DNA from: Deltaproteobacteria bacterium
GTDB taxonomy: Bacteria > Myxococcota_A > UBA9042 > PHBI01
Assembly: GCA_020632715.1 (NCBI GenBank)
Contig: JACKFA010000006.1
Span: 1 to 64,000 of the forward strand
Length of the DNA: 64,000 nt
Direction: 5' to 3'
The notes beneath the pieces are model-generated. The model saw only the letters and a list, made by a program, of their open reading frames with translations. It did not search any database and was not told the DNA's origin. The position numbers and the translations under genes were made by a program. This document shows positions 27,956 to 37,932 of the stretch, one piece after another (within the stretch, counting starts at the first letter, position 1; the number at the start of each line of letters is the position of its first letter).

Positions 27956-27967
27956 ACGGCGTTCACG
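27951..27967. other. Perfect hairpin CGTGAAC-GGC-GTTCACG overlapping a stop codon
   Basis: A 7-bp perfect inverted repeat with a three-base loop that includes the TGA of the upstream gene. The same core GTGAAC-N3-GTTCAC recurs at 40777-40791. It could be a terminator stem without U-tract or a protein-binding site. Confidence 0.4.
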
Positions 27968-27986
27968 TTGGTGCTGAGCGGGAGCG

Positions 27987-28117
27987 GACACGGAGGCACG
28001 GAGCACGGAGGGGGCACGGAGGGGACCTGCTCGCGACCACCGCCAGCGCCCGATCGGGGCGCTGAGCGGCTCATCTCACTGAACCCTCCGTGCCTCCGTG
28101 CCTCCGTGGTTGTCCCC
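27987..28117. repeat. Inverted repeat element between convergent genes (copy 2)
   Basis: Second copy of the CACGGAGG / CCTCCGTG element. The right arm (28077-28117) is identical over 41 bases to 5192-5232; the left arm (about 27987-28014) is degenerate. It lies 34 bases past the stop codon of a minus-strand Asp/Thr-linker lipoprotein gene, the same position as copy 1. The internal sequence differs between the two copies, as in REP/BIME-like elements. Confidence 0.75.
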
Positions 28118-28151
28118 TCGGATCACCCCTGGCCGCCAGGTCGACCTCGAG

Positions 28152-30233
28152 CTAGCAACCGCCGCCGTACACGCAGCCGCCCTGCACGCACTGGCCCGTG
28201 ATGCACGGCGCCGGGCTCGTGCACGACGGGCTCGTCTCGCACGGCCGCGGCCGGCAGCTCGACCACACGCGCAGGTCGTCGATGAACACGCCCTTCGTCG
28301 AGTTCCGGAGGCCGTCCACCGAGTCGAACGACACCCGGAAGCGCACCACCTGCCCCGCGAAGAAGCTCACGTCCTTCGTGACCGTCTGCCACGCGCCGAC
28401 CGCGAGGTCCGCCTTCGAGAACAGCGGCACCACCGTGTTCCCGACCACCGCGTCGATCCGCACGAGGTCCCGGTCCGCCGCCGTCTCCACGTCGAGCAGC
28501 GCCGACAGCGTCAGGAACACCTCCACCGCGTTCGGTAGCCGCACACTCTGAGACGTCGCCGAGCCCTGATTCCGCCCGCCCGTGTCGTAGTAGAAGAGCG
28601 CCGGGTGCCCGTAGTAGAGCGTGCTCGTCCCGCTCCGCGCCTCCCCCGACGCCTGCACGTGCCAGCCGATGTTCGCCACCGCCGCGTCGAACGTCCAGCC
28701 CGCCGGCGTCCCCGCGTCGAAGCGCTCCGTCAGCACGTCCGGCCGACAACACCCCGGCCCCGCCGTGAAGTCGTGCGCGCACACGCCGCCCTCGCCGCAG
28801 CGGTCCGCCGTGCACGCGTCGCCGTCGTCGCACTCGCCGTCCGCCTCGCAGCACGCCACCGTGTAGCGGCACTGACCGCCGACGCACGCCCCCGCCATGC
28901 ACGCCACCCCCGGCGTGCAGTCGAGATCCTGCTCGCAGCAGAGCGGCTGGTGCCGGCACGTCCCGCCATCCCCCGGGCACGAGTCCTCCGTGCACGGGTC
29001 GCCGTCGTCGCAGTCCGCCTGCGCGTGGCAGCAGCCCGCGATCGGCGTCGCCGAGCACTGCCCGCCGACCGCGCTGCAGGCGTCCTTCGTGCACGCGTCC
29101 CCGTCGTCGCAGTCGCGCGCGTCGAGGCAGCAGCCCGCCACCTCCTCGTGGCTGCACGCCCCCGCCTCGCAGCGGTCGAGCGTGCACGGGTTCGCGTCGA
29201 AGCAGTCCGCCTCCCCGCCGCAGCACCCCGACGTCACCCGCAGCGTGTCGACGTAGGCGCCCTCGAAGTCGTTGATGATCCCGTCGAAGGTGTCGAACTC
29301 GAAGAGGATCTGCATCCCGTCGACCGCGACCCCCTGGAGATCCAGCGTCACCGGCAGGAACTCCCCGTGCGTCGTCCCGCCGAGCTCGTCCGACGTCCAC
29401 AGCACCACCGGCTCGGCGTCCCCGCCCCGGTCGACCGCCACCGTCATCAGGTCGAAGCCCGGCGTCTCCTCCGTGTCGAGCCACACCTCGAACGCGAGCG
29501 TCGGCGTCGCCCCCGCCGGCACCGCGATCGGCGCCGTCGTCGCCCGCGCCGCCGCGCGCGCCCCCACGCCGTAGCCGCCCTGCGGCTGCCCGAAGTGGAG
29601 CGACAACCCCCCCGCGCTCGACGCGCGCCGCGCGCTGACCGCCCAGGTCGCGGGCGTGTCCGCGAGCTTCTCCACCGTGAGCCCGAGCTGCCCGTCGTCG
29701 AAGTCGCGCGCGAGCAGGAGCCCCGTGTAGCCCTCGGCCACGATCTGCGGGTCGCAGCGCAAGCACGCCACCGCCGGCGACGCGGACCCCGCCGCGACGC
29801 ACTCCGCGCGATCCGGCGCCTCCGCGATGTCGAGCGGCACGACGCAGCCGCTCGCCGGCGCCGCGTACCGGCACCGCCCGTCGACGCAGCGCCCGTCACC
29901 GCACGGCGACTCACAGTCCCCGTCCACCCCGCACGTGAGCGCGAAGCCCGGCAGCGTCACCGTGTCGACCTCCACCGTGTCGGCGGCGTCCGGCTCCTCC
30001 GAGTCGACCGCGCCCGTATCGGCCGCGTCCGCCGTGTCGATCACCGTGTCCGCGCCGCCGTCCTCGGCCGTCGCCGTGTCCGTGACCGCGTCCGCCGCGT
30101 CGCCGCCGCCGCCCGGGTCGTCCGCCGGGCAGCCGCCCAGGGCGCCGATCGCCGCGACCGCCACGACCCCGCACAGGAGCGCCCGCGCGCGCCGGCGCGC
30201 CGCCCCGATCCCAGCCCTGATCGTCACCGCCAT
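28152..30233 (-). CDS. Cys-rich lipoprotein with two beta-sandwich-like domains
   Basis: A 693-residue lipoprotein. The start at 30233 precedes a signal ending AAIGALGGCPADD (lipobox GGC). A long Asp/Thr/Ala linker follows (DTATAEDGGADTVIDTADA). A first domain of about 200 residues (TGLLLARDFDDGQLGLTV ... EFDTFDGIINDFEGAYVDTL) and a second one after the centre (LTERFDAGTPAGWTFDAA ... FDSVDGLRNSTKGVFIDDLR) look like jelly-roll or MAM-type carbohydrate/protein-binding modules. Between them are five or six units of the type CDDGDACTxDxC, also known from myxobacterial surface proteins. The C-terminus is Cys-rich. Likely an outer-surface adhesive or binding protein. Confidence 0.85.
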   Translation of the reverse strand: MAVTIRAGIGAARRRARALLCGVVAVAAIGALGGCPADDPGGGGDAADAVTDTATAEDGGADTVIDTADAADTGAVDSEEPDAADTVEVDTVTLPGFALTCGVDGDCESPCGDGRCVDGRCRYAAPASGCVVPLDIAEAPDRAECVAAGSASPAVACLRCDPQIVAEGYTGLLLARDFDDGQLGLTVEKLADTPATWAVSARRASSAGGLSLHFGQPQGGYGVGARAAARATTAPIAVPAGATPTLAFEVWLDTEETPGFDLMTVAVDRGGDAEPVVLWTSDELGGTTHGEFLPVTLDLQGVAVDGMQILFEFDTFDGIINDFEGAYVDTLRVTSGCCGGEADCFDANPCTLDRCEAGACSHEEVAGCCLDARDCDDGDACTKDACSAVGGQCSATPIAGCCHAQADCDDGDPCTEDSCPGDGGTCRHQPLCCEQDLDCTPGVACMAGACVGGQCRYTVACCEADGECDDGDACTADRCGEGGVCAHDFTAGPGCCRPDVLTERFDAGTPAGWTFDAAVANIGWHVQASGEARSGTSTLYYGHPALFYYDTGGRNQGSATSQSVRLPNAVEVFLTLSALLDVETAADRDLVRIDAVVGNTVVPLFSKADLAVGAWQTVTKDVSFFAGQVVRFRVSFDSVDGLRNSTKGVFIDDLRVWSSCRPRPCETSPSCTSPAPCITGQCVQGGCVYGGGC

Positions 30234-30293
30234 GTCCCCGGTCTATACGTGGCCGCGCGCGACAGATCCACCGTCCCGCGGGCCAGCCGGGTC

Positions 30294-30310
30294 ATGACGC
30301 GGTGCGTCAT
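30294..30310. promoter_or_regulatory. 17-bp palindrome ATGACGC-GGT-GCGTCAT (site 1)
   Basis: Perfect 7+3+7 palindrome in the gap between the sensor kinase gene and the Cys-rich lipoprotein gene, 61 bases upstream of the lipoprotein start and overlapping the kinase stop codon. The same arrangement RTGACGC-N3-GCGTCAY is found at 40910-40926. A transcription-factor operator is the best reading; a short terminator stem for the kinase gene is the alternative. Confidence 0.55.
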
Positions 30311-31425
30311 GGGTCCGGGAAGAAGAGCGAGAACGCCGCGCCCCGATCGGGCTCGGAGGCGATGGTCAGCGCGCCGCCGTGGCGCCGCACGACGCAGTCG
30401 ACGATGGCGAGGCCGACCCCGCCGCCCACCTCGAGCCCCTCGACGTGGGTGTGGGAGCGCTCGAAGAGCCCCGCGACGCGCGCCTGCGCGGACGCGGTCA
30501 GCCCGAGCCCGTCGTCGCTCACGGTGACGGCGAAGCCGCCCCGCCCGCCGACCTCCGTCGGGGCGACCGACACGCGCACCCGCGGGGTCGGCTTCAGGGA
30601 GAAGCGGAGCGAGTTCGCGATGAGGTGCCGGAGCGCGAGCTCGAGGTCGCGACGGTCGGCGTGGACGCGGTAGCCCGGCCCCTCGGTGGCGACGTCGGCC
30701 GCGCGCGCGCCGCGGCTCTCGCGGAGGGCGCCGATGACCTCGCCCGCGACGCCGAGCGCGTCGAGGCGCGCCGGCTCGAGCGGCCGCCGCCCGAGGTCGA
30801 CGTAGACGACGAGGTCGTCGACGAGGTGGACGAGCCGCTCCCCGCCGACGGTGATGCGCTCGCACCACTCGCGCCCCTCCTCCGAGAGGTTCGGCCCCTC
30901 GAGCTCGCGGAGGAGCTCCGAGAGCCCGATGATCCCCTGGGTGTGCCCGCGCAGCTCGTGCCGCAGCGCGTGCATGAGCTCGCTCTCCGGGAGCCCGCCC
31001 CGCCGCCGCCCGCCCGCCTCGTCGCGCGCAGCGCGCAGCGCCGCCCGCGTGGCCGCCGCCGCGCGGAGGTGGAGCCGCAGGGCGCCGTCGCGGAGGGGGC
31101 GCGTCGCGATCACGTGGACGCCGTCGAGCTCGGAGTCGCGGAGGGTCGCGATCTCGTTGGCGTCGACGAGGAGCAACCCCACGAAGGGGGGCGGCTGCGC
31201 GGCGAGGCGCGCGAGTAGCGCCGCGCCCGGCGTCGGCTCGAGGTTCTGCGGCAGCACCACGAGCGGGGTGTCGCGCGCTGCCACGGCGGTCAGCGCGGCG
31301 ACGTCACCCTCGACCACGGCCACGTCGAAGCCGGGGCCCGCGGCGAGCGCGACCTCGTCCTGTCCGACATAGCCGTCGTCGGCGATGACGATGACGGGCA
31401 CGCGCTCGTGTTGGGTTCGATCCAT
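30307..31425 (-). CDS. Sensor histidine kinase with an N-terminal receiver-like region
   Basis: A 372-residue soluble histidine kinase. The N-terminal 120 residues (PVIVIADDGYVGQDEVAL ... LVVLPQNLEPTPGAALL ... VHVIATRPLRDGALRLHLRA) have a receiver-like alternation, but the phosphoacceptor position reads LPQN rather than an Asp, so it may be a pseudo-receiver. The DHp helix has MHALRHELRGHTQGIIGLSE with the likely phospho-His in RHELR. The ATPase domain has the N-box LELALRHLIANSLRFS, VSDDGLGL, and the last G-box VGGGVGLAIVDCVVRRHGG. The start at 31425 is preceded by GAGAGAG; an ATG 12 codons upstream is also possible. Divergent from ettA. Confidence 0.85.
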   Translation of the reverse strand: MDRTQHERVPVIVIADDGYVGQDEVALAAGPGFDVAVVEGDVAALTAVAARDTPLVVLPQNLEPTPGAALLARLAAQPPPFVGLLLVDANEIATLRDSELDGVHVIATRPLRDGALRLHLRAAAATRAALRAARDEAGGRRRGGLPESELMHALRHELRGHTQGIIGLSELLRELEGPNLSEEGREWCERITVGGERLVHLVDDLVVYVDLGRRPLEPARLDALGVAGEVIGALRESRGARAADVATEGPGYRVHADRRDLELALRHLIANSLRFSLKPTPRVRVSVAPTEVGGRGGFAVTVSDDGLGLTASAQARVAGLFERSHTHVEGLEVGGGVGLAIVDCVVRRHGGALTIASEPDRGAAFSLFFPDP

Positions 31426-31551
31426 CGACTCTCTCGCCAGGTCCGGGCGGTGTCGGAGCATGCCCGCTCGCGCCGCCGCCGTCCACCGACCGCCCGCGCG
31501 CGCCCATCTTCGCGGTTGTCCGCGCCTCGATTCTGAGGCATACCGCCGCCC

Positions 31552-33215
<1,664 letters not shown>

Positions 33216-33219
<4 letters not shown>

Positions 33220-34988
33220 CCGACGGCGCCCCCGCGCCGCCGGGGCACGGCCCGGCGACCGCCTCCGCGACGGCGTCGTCGGGGCCGGCGCCGACGTCGC
33301 GCGCCGACATGGACGCGGCACTCCGGGCGCTGGTCGCCCGGAAGGACGCCTGGGCCACGCTCCACCCCCTCGACCGGGTCGATCTGCTCGAGCGCACGCG
33401 GGTGACGACGTGGGAGGCGGCCAACGCCCTCGTCGACGACGCGATCGGCGCGAAGGGCGCGCTCCGCGGCGGGCAGGCCGAGGCCGAGGAGTGGCTCGCC
33501 GGCCCCTACGCGGTGCTTCGGAACCTGCGGCTCCTCGCGCGCTCGCTGCGGGAGATCTCCCGCTACGGCGCGCCGCGCCCGCCGGGGCGACCCCACGCGA
33601 ACGCCGCGGGGCGCGTGGTCGTGAGGGTCTTCCCGGCCGACAACTACGACCGCGTGCTCTTCTCCGGCTACTCCGCCGACGTCACGATGGCGCCGGACGT
33701 GACGCTCGAGGGGTTCACGAGCGCGCAGGCGGGCGCCTACCACGCGCAGCGGCGGAACGAGGCCCGGGGTGAGGTCGCGCTCGTGCTCGCCGCCGGCAAC
33801 GTGAGCTCGATCGGCCCGATGGACGCGCTGCACGTGCTCTTCGCCGAGAACGCGGTGGTGCTCCTGAAGACGAACCCGGCGAACCCCTACGTCGGGCGCT
33901 TCGTCGAGCGCGCGTTCGCGCCGCTCATCGAGGCGGGGGCGCTGCGCGTCGTGCACGGCGGGGCCGACGAGGGGGCGTGGCTCGCCGCGCACCCGGCCAT
34001 CGACCGGATCCACGTGACCGGGAGCGACCGCACGCACGACGCCATCGTCTTCGGGGCGGGCGACGAGGGGGCGCGCGCGAAGGCGGCCGGCGAGCGGCGG
34101 AACCCGCGCCCCATCACGAGCGAGCTCGGGAACGTCTCGCCGATCGTCGTGGTGCCGGGCCCCTGGACCGACGCGGACCTCGCCGCGCAGGGGCTCAACA
34201 TCGCCTCGGCGCTCGCCAACAACGCCGGCTTCAACTGCGTCAGCGCCCGCGTGATCGTGCAGTCGGCGCGCTGGGAGCAGCGCGTGGCGCTCCTCGACGC
34301 GGTGCGCGGGCAGCTCGCGCTCGCCCCGACGCGCGCCGCCTGGTACCCGGGCGCCGAGGCGCGGCACGCGGAGTTCGTCGCGGCCCACCCGGAGGCCGAG
34401 CGCTTCGGGCACGCCGCCGAGGGGGAGCTCCCGTGGACCCTCGTCGCGGGCGTGGATCCGGCGGCGGAGGACGAGATCTGCTTTCAGCGCGAGGCGTTCT
34501 GCGCGCTGATGGCGGAGACGGCGCTGCCCGCGGAGGGCCCCGTCGCCTTCCTCGACGCCGCCACGCGCTTCTGCAACGAGCGCCTCTGGGGCACGCTCGC
34601 GGCGACCATCGTCATCCACCCGGCGTCGCTCCGCGAGCCGGGCGTCGCCGACGCGCTCGAGCGCGCGATCGACGGGCTCCGCTACGGGACGGTCGTCGTG
34701 AACCACTTCCCGGGGCTCGCCTACGCGCTCACGACGACGCCCTGGGGCGGCGCGCCCGGGCAGCCGGCGACGGACATCCAGTCCGGGCGCGGCTTCGTCC
34801 ACAACACGCTCCTCCTCGATCACCCCGAGAAGACCGTGGTCCGCGGCCCCTTCCGGCCCTTCCCGAAGCCGCCGTGGTGGCTCGGCCACAAGCGCGCCCT
34901 CGACGTGGCGCGCGGGCTCGTCGACCTCGAGGCGGAGCCGTCGCTCTGGAAGCTCGCGCGCGTCGTGCGCGCCGGCCTCCGCGGCTGA
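33216..34988 (+). CDS. Aldehyde dehydrogenase family protein
   Basis: A 590-residue member of the NAD(P)-dependent aldehyde dehydrogenase superfamily. The catalytic core is visible: VALVLAAGNVSSIGPMDAL for the nucleotide fold, IDRIHVTGSDRTHD, ITSELGNVSPIVV with the general-base Glu, and NNAGFNCVSARVIV with the catalytic Cys. The last third carries CFQREAFCALM. It is longer than typical ALDHs (about 490), with an Ala/Pro-rich N-terminus. The GTG start overlaps the ettA stop (GTGA), implying translational coupling; a Met at 33309 is an alternative. Substrate unknown. The ACC-deaminase-like gene follows after 16 bases. Confidence 0.85.
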
Positions 34989-35004
34989 CGGGCGGGGGGC
35001 TCGC

Positions 35005-36063
35005 GTGGCGGCGCTCCTCGACGCGCTCCCCGGCCTCGCCGCGGCCCTCCCGCACGCGCCGCTCGGGCGCTGGCCGTCGCCGCTCGAGCCGACGCGCCTC
35101 TACGGGCGGACCGTGTGGCTCAAGCGCGAGGATCTGAGCGCCGACGGCTACGCGGGGAACAAGATCCGGCCCCTCGAGATCGTGTTCGGCGCGGCGCTCG
35201 CGGCGGGGAAGCGGCGGATCTGGGCGACCGGGGCGTACGGCTCGAACCACGCGCTCGCGACGGTCGTGCAGGCGCCGCGGGCGGGCCTCGCGCCGGCGGC
35301 CCTGCTCTGGCCGCAGCCCGCGTCGGCGACGGCGCGCGCGAACCTGATCGCCACGGTGTCGACGGGGGCCGAGGTCGAGCTCCTGCGGTCGATCGCGGCG
35401 TTCCCGTTCGCGGCCGCGTGGAAGGCGCGGCGCGACGCGCGCGACTGGGTCATGCCGCCGGGCGCCGCGACCCCGCTCGGCGCGCTCGGCCACGCGTCGG
35501 CGGCGCTCGAGCTGGCCGCGCAGGCGCGGGCGCTCGGCGAGGACCCAGGCGCGATCGTGCTCCCCTGCGGCAGCACCTGCACCACGGTCGGCCTCCTCGT
35601 CGGGACCGCGCTCGCGCGCGCGCTCGGCGCGGGCTTCCTGCGGCGGCTGCCCCGGATCCACGCCGTCCGCGTCACGCCGTGGCCGGTGACGTCGGCGCTC
35701 CGGATGGCGCGGATGGCCGTCGCGACGGCGCGGCTCCTGCGCTCGCTCGGCGGGCCGCGCCTCGGGCTCACGGTGCGCTCGGCGCTCGCGCGGCTGACGG
35801 TCGACGGGAGCTACCTCGGCGCCGGCTACGGCCGCCCCACGCCGGAGGGGGTGCAGGCCATCGCCGAGCTCGCCCCCGCCGGGCTCCTCCTCGACTCGAC
35901 CTACTCCGGGAAGGCCGCGGCCTACCTCGAGGAGCACCTCGGCACCCTGCGCGGGCCCGTCGTCTTCTGGGCCACGAAGAGCGCGCTCCCGCTCCCGGCC
36001 ACCGACCGCGCGCGCGTCGCCGCCCTCCCGGGCCGCGTCCGGGCGTGGCTCGAGGCGCCCTGA
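35005..36063 (+). CDS. ACC deaminase / D-cysteine desulfhydrase-like PLP enzyme
   Basis: A 352-residue fold-type II PLP enzyme. It begins at GTG and shows TVWLKREDLSADGYAGNKIR with the Schiff-base lysine (Lys53), followed by ATGAYGSNHALATVV and, in the second half, VLPCGSTCTTVGLLVGTA for the phosphate-binding loop and LLLDSTYSGKAAAYLEE. This pattern matches the 1-aminocyclopropane-1-carboxylate deaminase / D-cysteine desulfhydrase group. Which substrate it uses cannot be settled from sequence alone. It closes the ettA-aldehyde dehydrogenase operon. Confidence 0.85.
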   Translation: MAALLDALPGLAAALPHAPLGRWPSPLEPTRLYGRTVWLKREDLSADGYAGNKIRPLEIVFGAALAAGKRRIWATGAYGSNHALATVVQAPRAGLAPAALLWPQPASATARANLIATVSTGAEVELLRSIAAFPFAAAWKARRDARDWVMPPGAATPLGALGHASAALELAAQARALGEDPGAIVLPCGSTCTTVGLLVGTALARALGAGFLRRLPRIHAVRVTPWPVTSALRMARMAVATARLLRSLGGPRLGLTVRSALARLTVDGSYLGAGYGRPTPEGVQAIAELAPAGLLLDSTYSGKAAAYLEEHLGTLRGPVVFWATKSALPLPATDRARVAALPGRVRAWLEAP

Positions 36064-36129
36064 CGTCGGCGCGGAGGGCCGCGCTGACAGCGGTGTCAGG
36101 GGGTGTGAAATGCTTTTCGCACCCCAGGA

Positions 36130-36158
36130 TTGCGATTTTTTTACAACCTGCCTAGTGT
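36130..36158 (+). promoter_or_regulatory. Possible sigma-70-type promoter for the SnoaL-like lipoprotein gene
   Basis: In an AT-richer island with a run of seven T, TTGCGA (36130-36135) and TAGTGT (36153-36158) are separated by exactly 17 bases and lie about 100 bases before the start codon. Matches to consensus are 4/6 and 3/6, so this is plausible rather than strong. Confidence 0.4.
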
Positions 36159-36259
36159 CCGCCCACGTGACAGCCATTTCGACCCAGGGAGCGCGCCGCG
36201 TCGGTGTGCCGGTTCGATCTGCAAGTGGCCGTCGCGAAAGAAAAATCTGGGAGGATACC

Positions 36260-37696
36260 ATGCGTTTGCTCGTCCCCATCCTTCTGAGCCTCGGGCTCGT
36301 CATCGGCGCCTGTGGCAAGAAGGAGACGCCGCAGCCCGAGCCTGCGAAGGTCGAGAACACCGAGCCGGCCAAGACCGACGAGGCCGCGAAGACCGACGAG
36401 GCCAAGACCGACGAGGCCGCCAAGGTCGACGAGGCCAAGGTCGACGAGACGGCCAAGGTCGACGAGGCCAAGGTCGACGAGACGGCCAAGGTCGACGAGG
36501 CCGCGGCCGCCGATCACGTCGCGGACGTCCAGAAGGCCATCGGCCTCTGGAACGAGGGCAAGATCGACGAGGCGTTCACGAACCTCGCCGACGGCTTCGT
36601 CCACAACTCGGTGGGCGACCCCGAGGGCAAGCTCGACACGGCGAAGTTCCTCGAGATGGAGAAGGGTCTCCTCCAGGGCTTCCCGGACCGCAAGTACACG
36701 CTGACCCGCGTGTTCGACGCGAAGGACTGGGTCATCACCGAGGGCGTGTTCACGGGCACGAACTCGGCGGCGTTCATGGGCATGGAGCCCACGAACAAGG
36801 CGATGGGCCTCGCGGGCTCGCTCGCGTTCCACTACAACGCCGAGGGCAAGTGCGACCGCATCGACGCCTTCATCGACACGGCGACGATGATGGGGCAGCT
36901 CGGCCTCATCCCGATGCCGGCCGCGGCCGGCGAGATGAAGCTCGTCGCCGCCCCCGAGGGTGACGCGCAGATCATCCGCGGCGAGGCGAACGAGGAGAAC
37001 GTCAAGACCTACCAGGCGTTCTTGGCGGACTTCACGAAGGACAACCTCGACAACGCGGTCGAGAAGTACTTCACGGACGACTTCACCTACGTCGACCAGA
37101 ACATGGGGATGAAGCTCGAGGGCAAGGCGGCGAACACCGAGTTCATGAAGACCGCCATGTTCAACATGTTCCCCGACTGGAAGGGCACGCCGGAGGTCAC
37201 GGTGTCCGTGGCGGACTGGGTCATCACCTGGTCGACCAGCACGGCGACGTACAAGGGCGGCATGCCGGGCGTCGAGGCGAACGACCAGAAGATCACGACC
37301 CACAGCCTCGACTTCGTGCAGATGAAGGACGGCAAGATCGCCTACTACACGGCGTACGGGAACGGCATGGAGATGATGGGCCAGCTCGGGCTCCTCGGCG
37401 GCGCCGGCGGCGACAAGCCGGGTGTCGGCGGGGCGGACGAGGGCACGCCCGAGGGCGCGATGGAGGGCGCGGTCGACGCGGCGAAGGACGGCCTCGAGGA
37501 GGCCGGCAAGGCGATGGACGACGCCCAGAAGGCGCTCGACGAGGCCGGCAAGGCCGTCGACGACGCCGCGAAGGAGATGGGCGCGGCCGGCGACGCCGTG
37601 AAGGAGGGCATGGAGGGCGCCAAAGCCGGCATGGACGAGGCCGGCGAGGCCATGAAGAAGGCCGGCGAGGACATGAAGGCGCAGATGCCGAAGTGA
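36260..37696 (+). CDS. Lipoprotein with tandem SnoaL-like domains
   Basis: A 478-residue lipoprotein (MRLLVPILLSLGLVIGACGK; Cys18) with a good Shine-Dalgarno GGGAGGA. After the lipobox is a linker of repeated KTDEA / KVDEA / KVDET units. Two related segments follow: residues about 95-210 (KAIGLWNEGKIDEAFTNLAD ... EGVFTGTNSAAFMG) and about 235-360 (YQAFLADFTKDNLDNAVEKY ... WSTSTATYKGGMPG). Both have the NTF2/SnoaL pattern of a helical start, DxF, and a TGT(N)xA strand, as in SnoaL-like polyketide cyclases. The last 85 residues are an Ala/Gly/Lys amphipathic helix region (GLEEAGKAMDDAQKALDEA). A terminator follows the gene. Function unknown; likely outer-membrane-anchored. Confidence 0.85.
   Translation: MRLLVPILLSLGLVIGACGKKETPQPEPAKVENTEPAKTDEAAKTDEAKTDEAAKVDEAKVDETAKVDEAKVDETAKVDEAAAADHVADVQKAIGLWNEGKIDEAFTNLADGFVHNSVGDPEGKLDTAKFLEMEKGLLQGFPDRKYTLTRVFDAKDWVITEGVFTGTNSAAFMGMEPTNKAMGLAGSLAFHYNAEGKCDRIDAFIDTATMMGQLGLIPMPAAAGEMKLVAAPEGDAQIIRGEANEENVKTYQAFLADFTKDNLDNAVEKYFTDDFTYVDQNMGMKLEGKAANTEFMKTAMFNMFPDWKGTPEVTVSVADWVITWSTSTATYKGGMPGVEANDQKITTHSLDFVQMKDGKIAYYTAYGNGMEMMGQLGLLGGAGGDKPGVGGADEGTPEGAMEGAVDAAKDGLEEAGKAMDDAQKALDEAGKAVDDAAKEMGAAGDAVKEGMEGAKAGMDEAGEAMKKAGEDMKAQMPK
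36367..36506 (+). repeat. In-frame tandem repeat coding KVDEA/KTDEA units
   Basis: Short tandem DNA repeat inside the lipoprotein gene, units of 15-18 bases grouped into a 33-base higher-order unit (GCCAAGGTCGACGAG plus GCCAAGGTCGACGAGACG-type). It encodes the flexible charged linker and is expected to vary in copy number between strains. Confidence 0.75.
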
Positions 37697-37742
37697 TCTC
37701 GGTCCCGATGTGACCTGACCTCGCGCTGAGCGAGGTCGACGG

Positions 37743-37774
37743 AGGCCGCCAGCGATGGCGGCCTTCGCCTTTTT
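37743..37774 (+). terminator. Rho-independent terminator
   Basis: A nine-pair stem (AGGCCGCCA-GCGA-TGGCGGCCT) with a four-base loop, followed by TCGCCTTTTT. It lies about 45 bases after the stop codon of the SnoaL-like lipoprotein gene and is the best intrinsic terminator in the window. Confidence 0.8.
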
Positions 37775-37932
37775 GGGCGCCGACGCGGCGGCGCGTGGTG
37801 TACCGAGAGCGCGGCCGCGGCCCGTCGAGCCGCTACGAGCTCTGATCGAGCTCGCGCCCATCGCGCCCGCCGCGGTTCCCCTCGCGCGGTCCTCGGCCTA
37901 CCGTGGAGCCGCCACCCCGAGGAGGTCCCGAG

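Noticed and set aside
31410..31425. tRNA T-loop-like GGTTCGATCC
   Set aside because: No matching acceptor, D or anticodon arms are found, and the bases encode the start of the sensor kinase.
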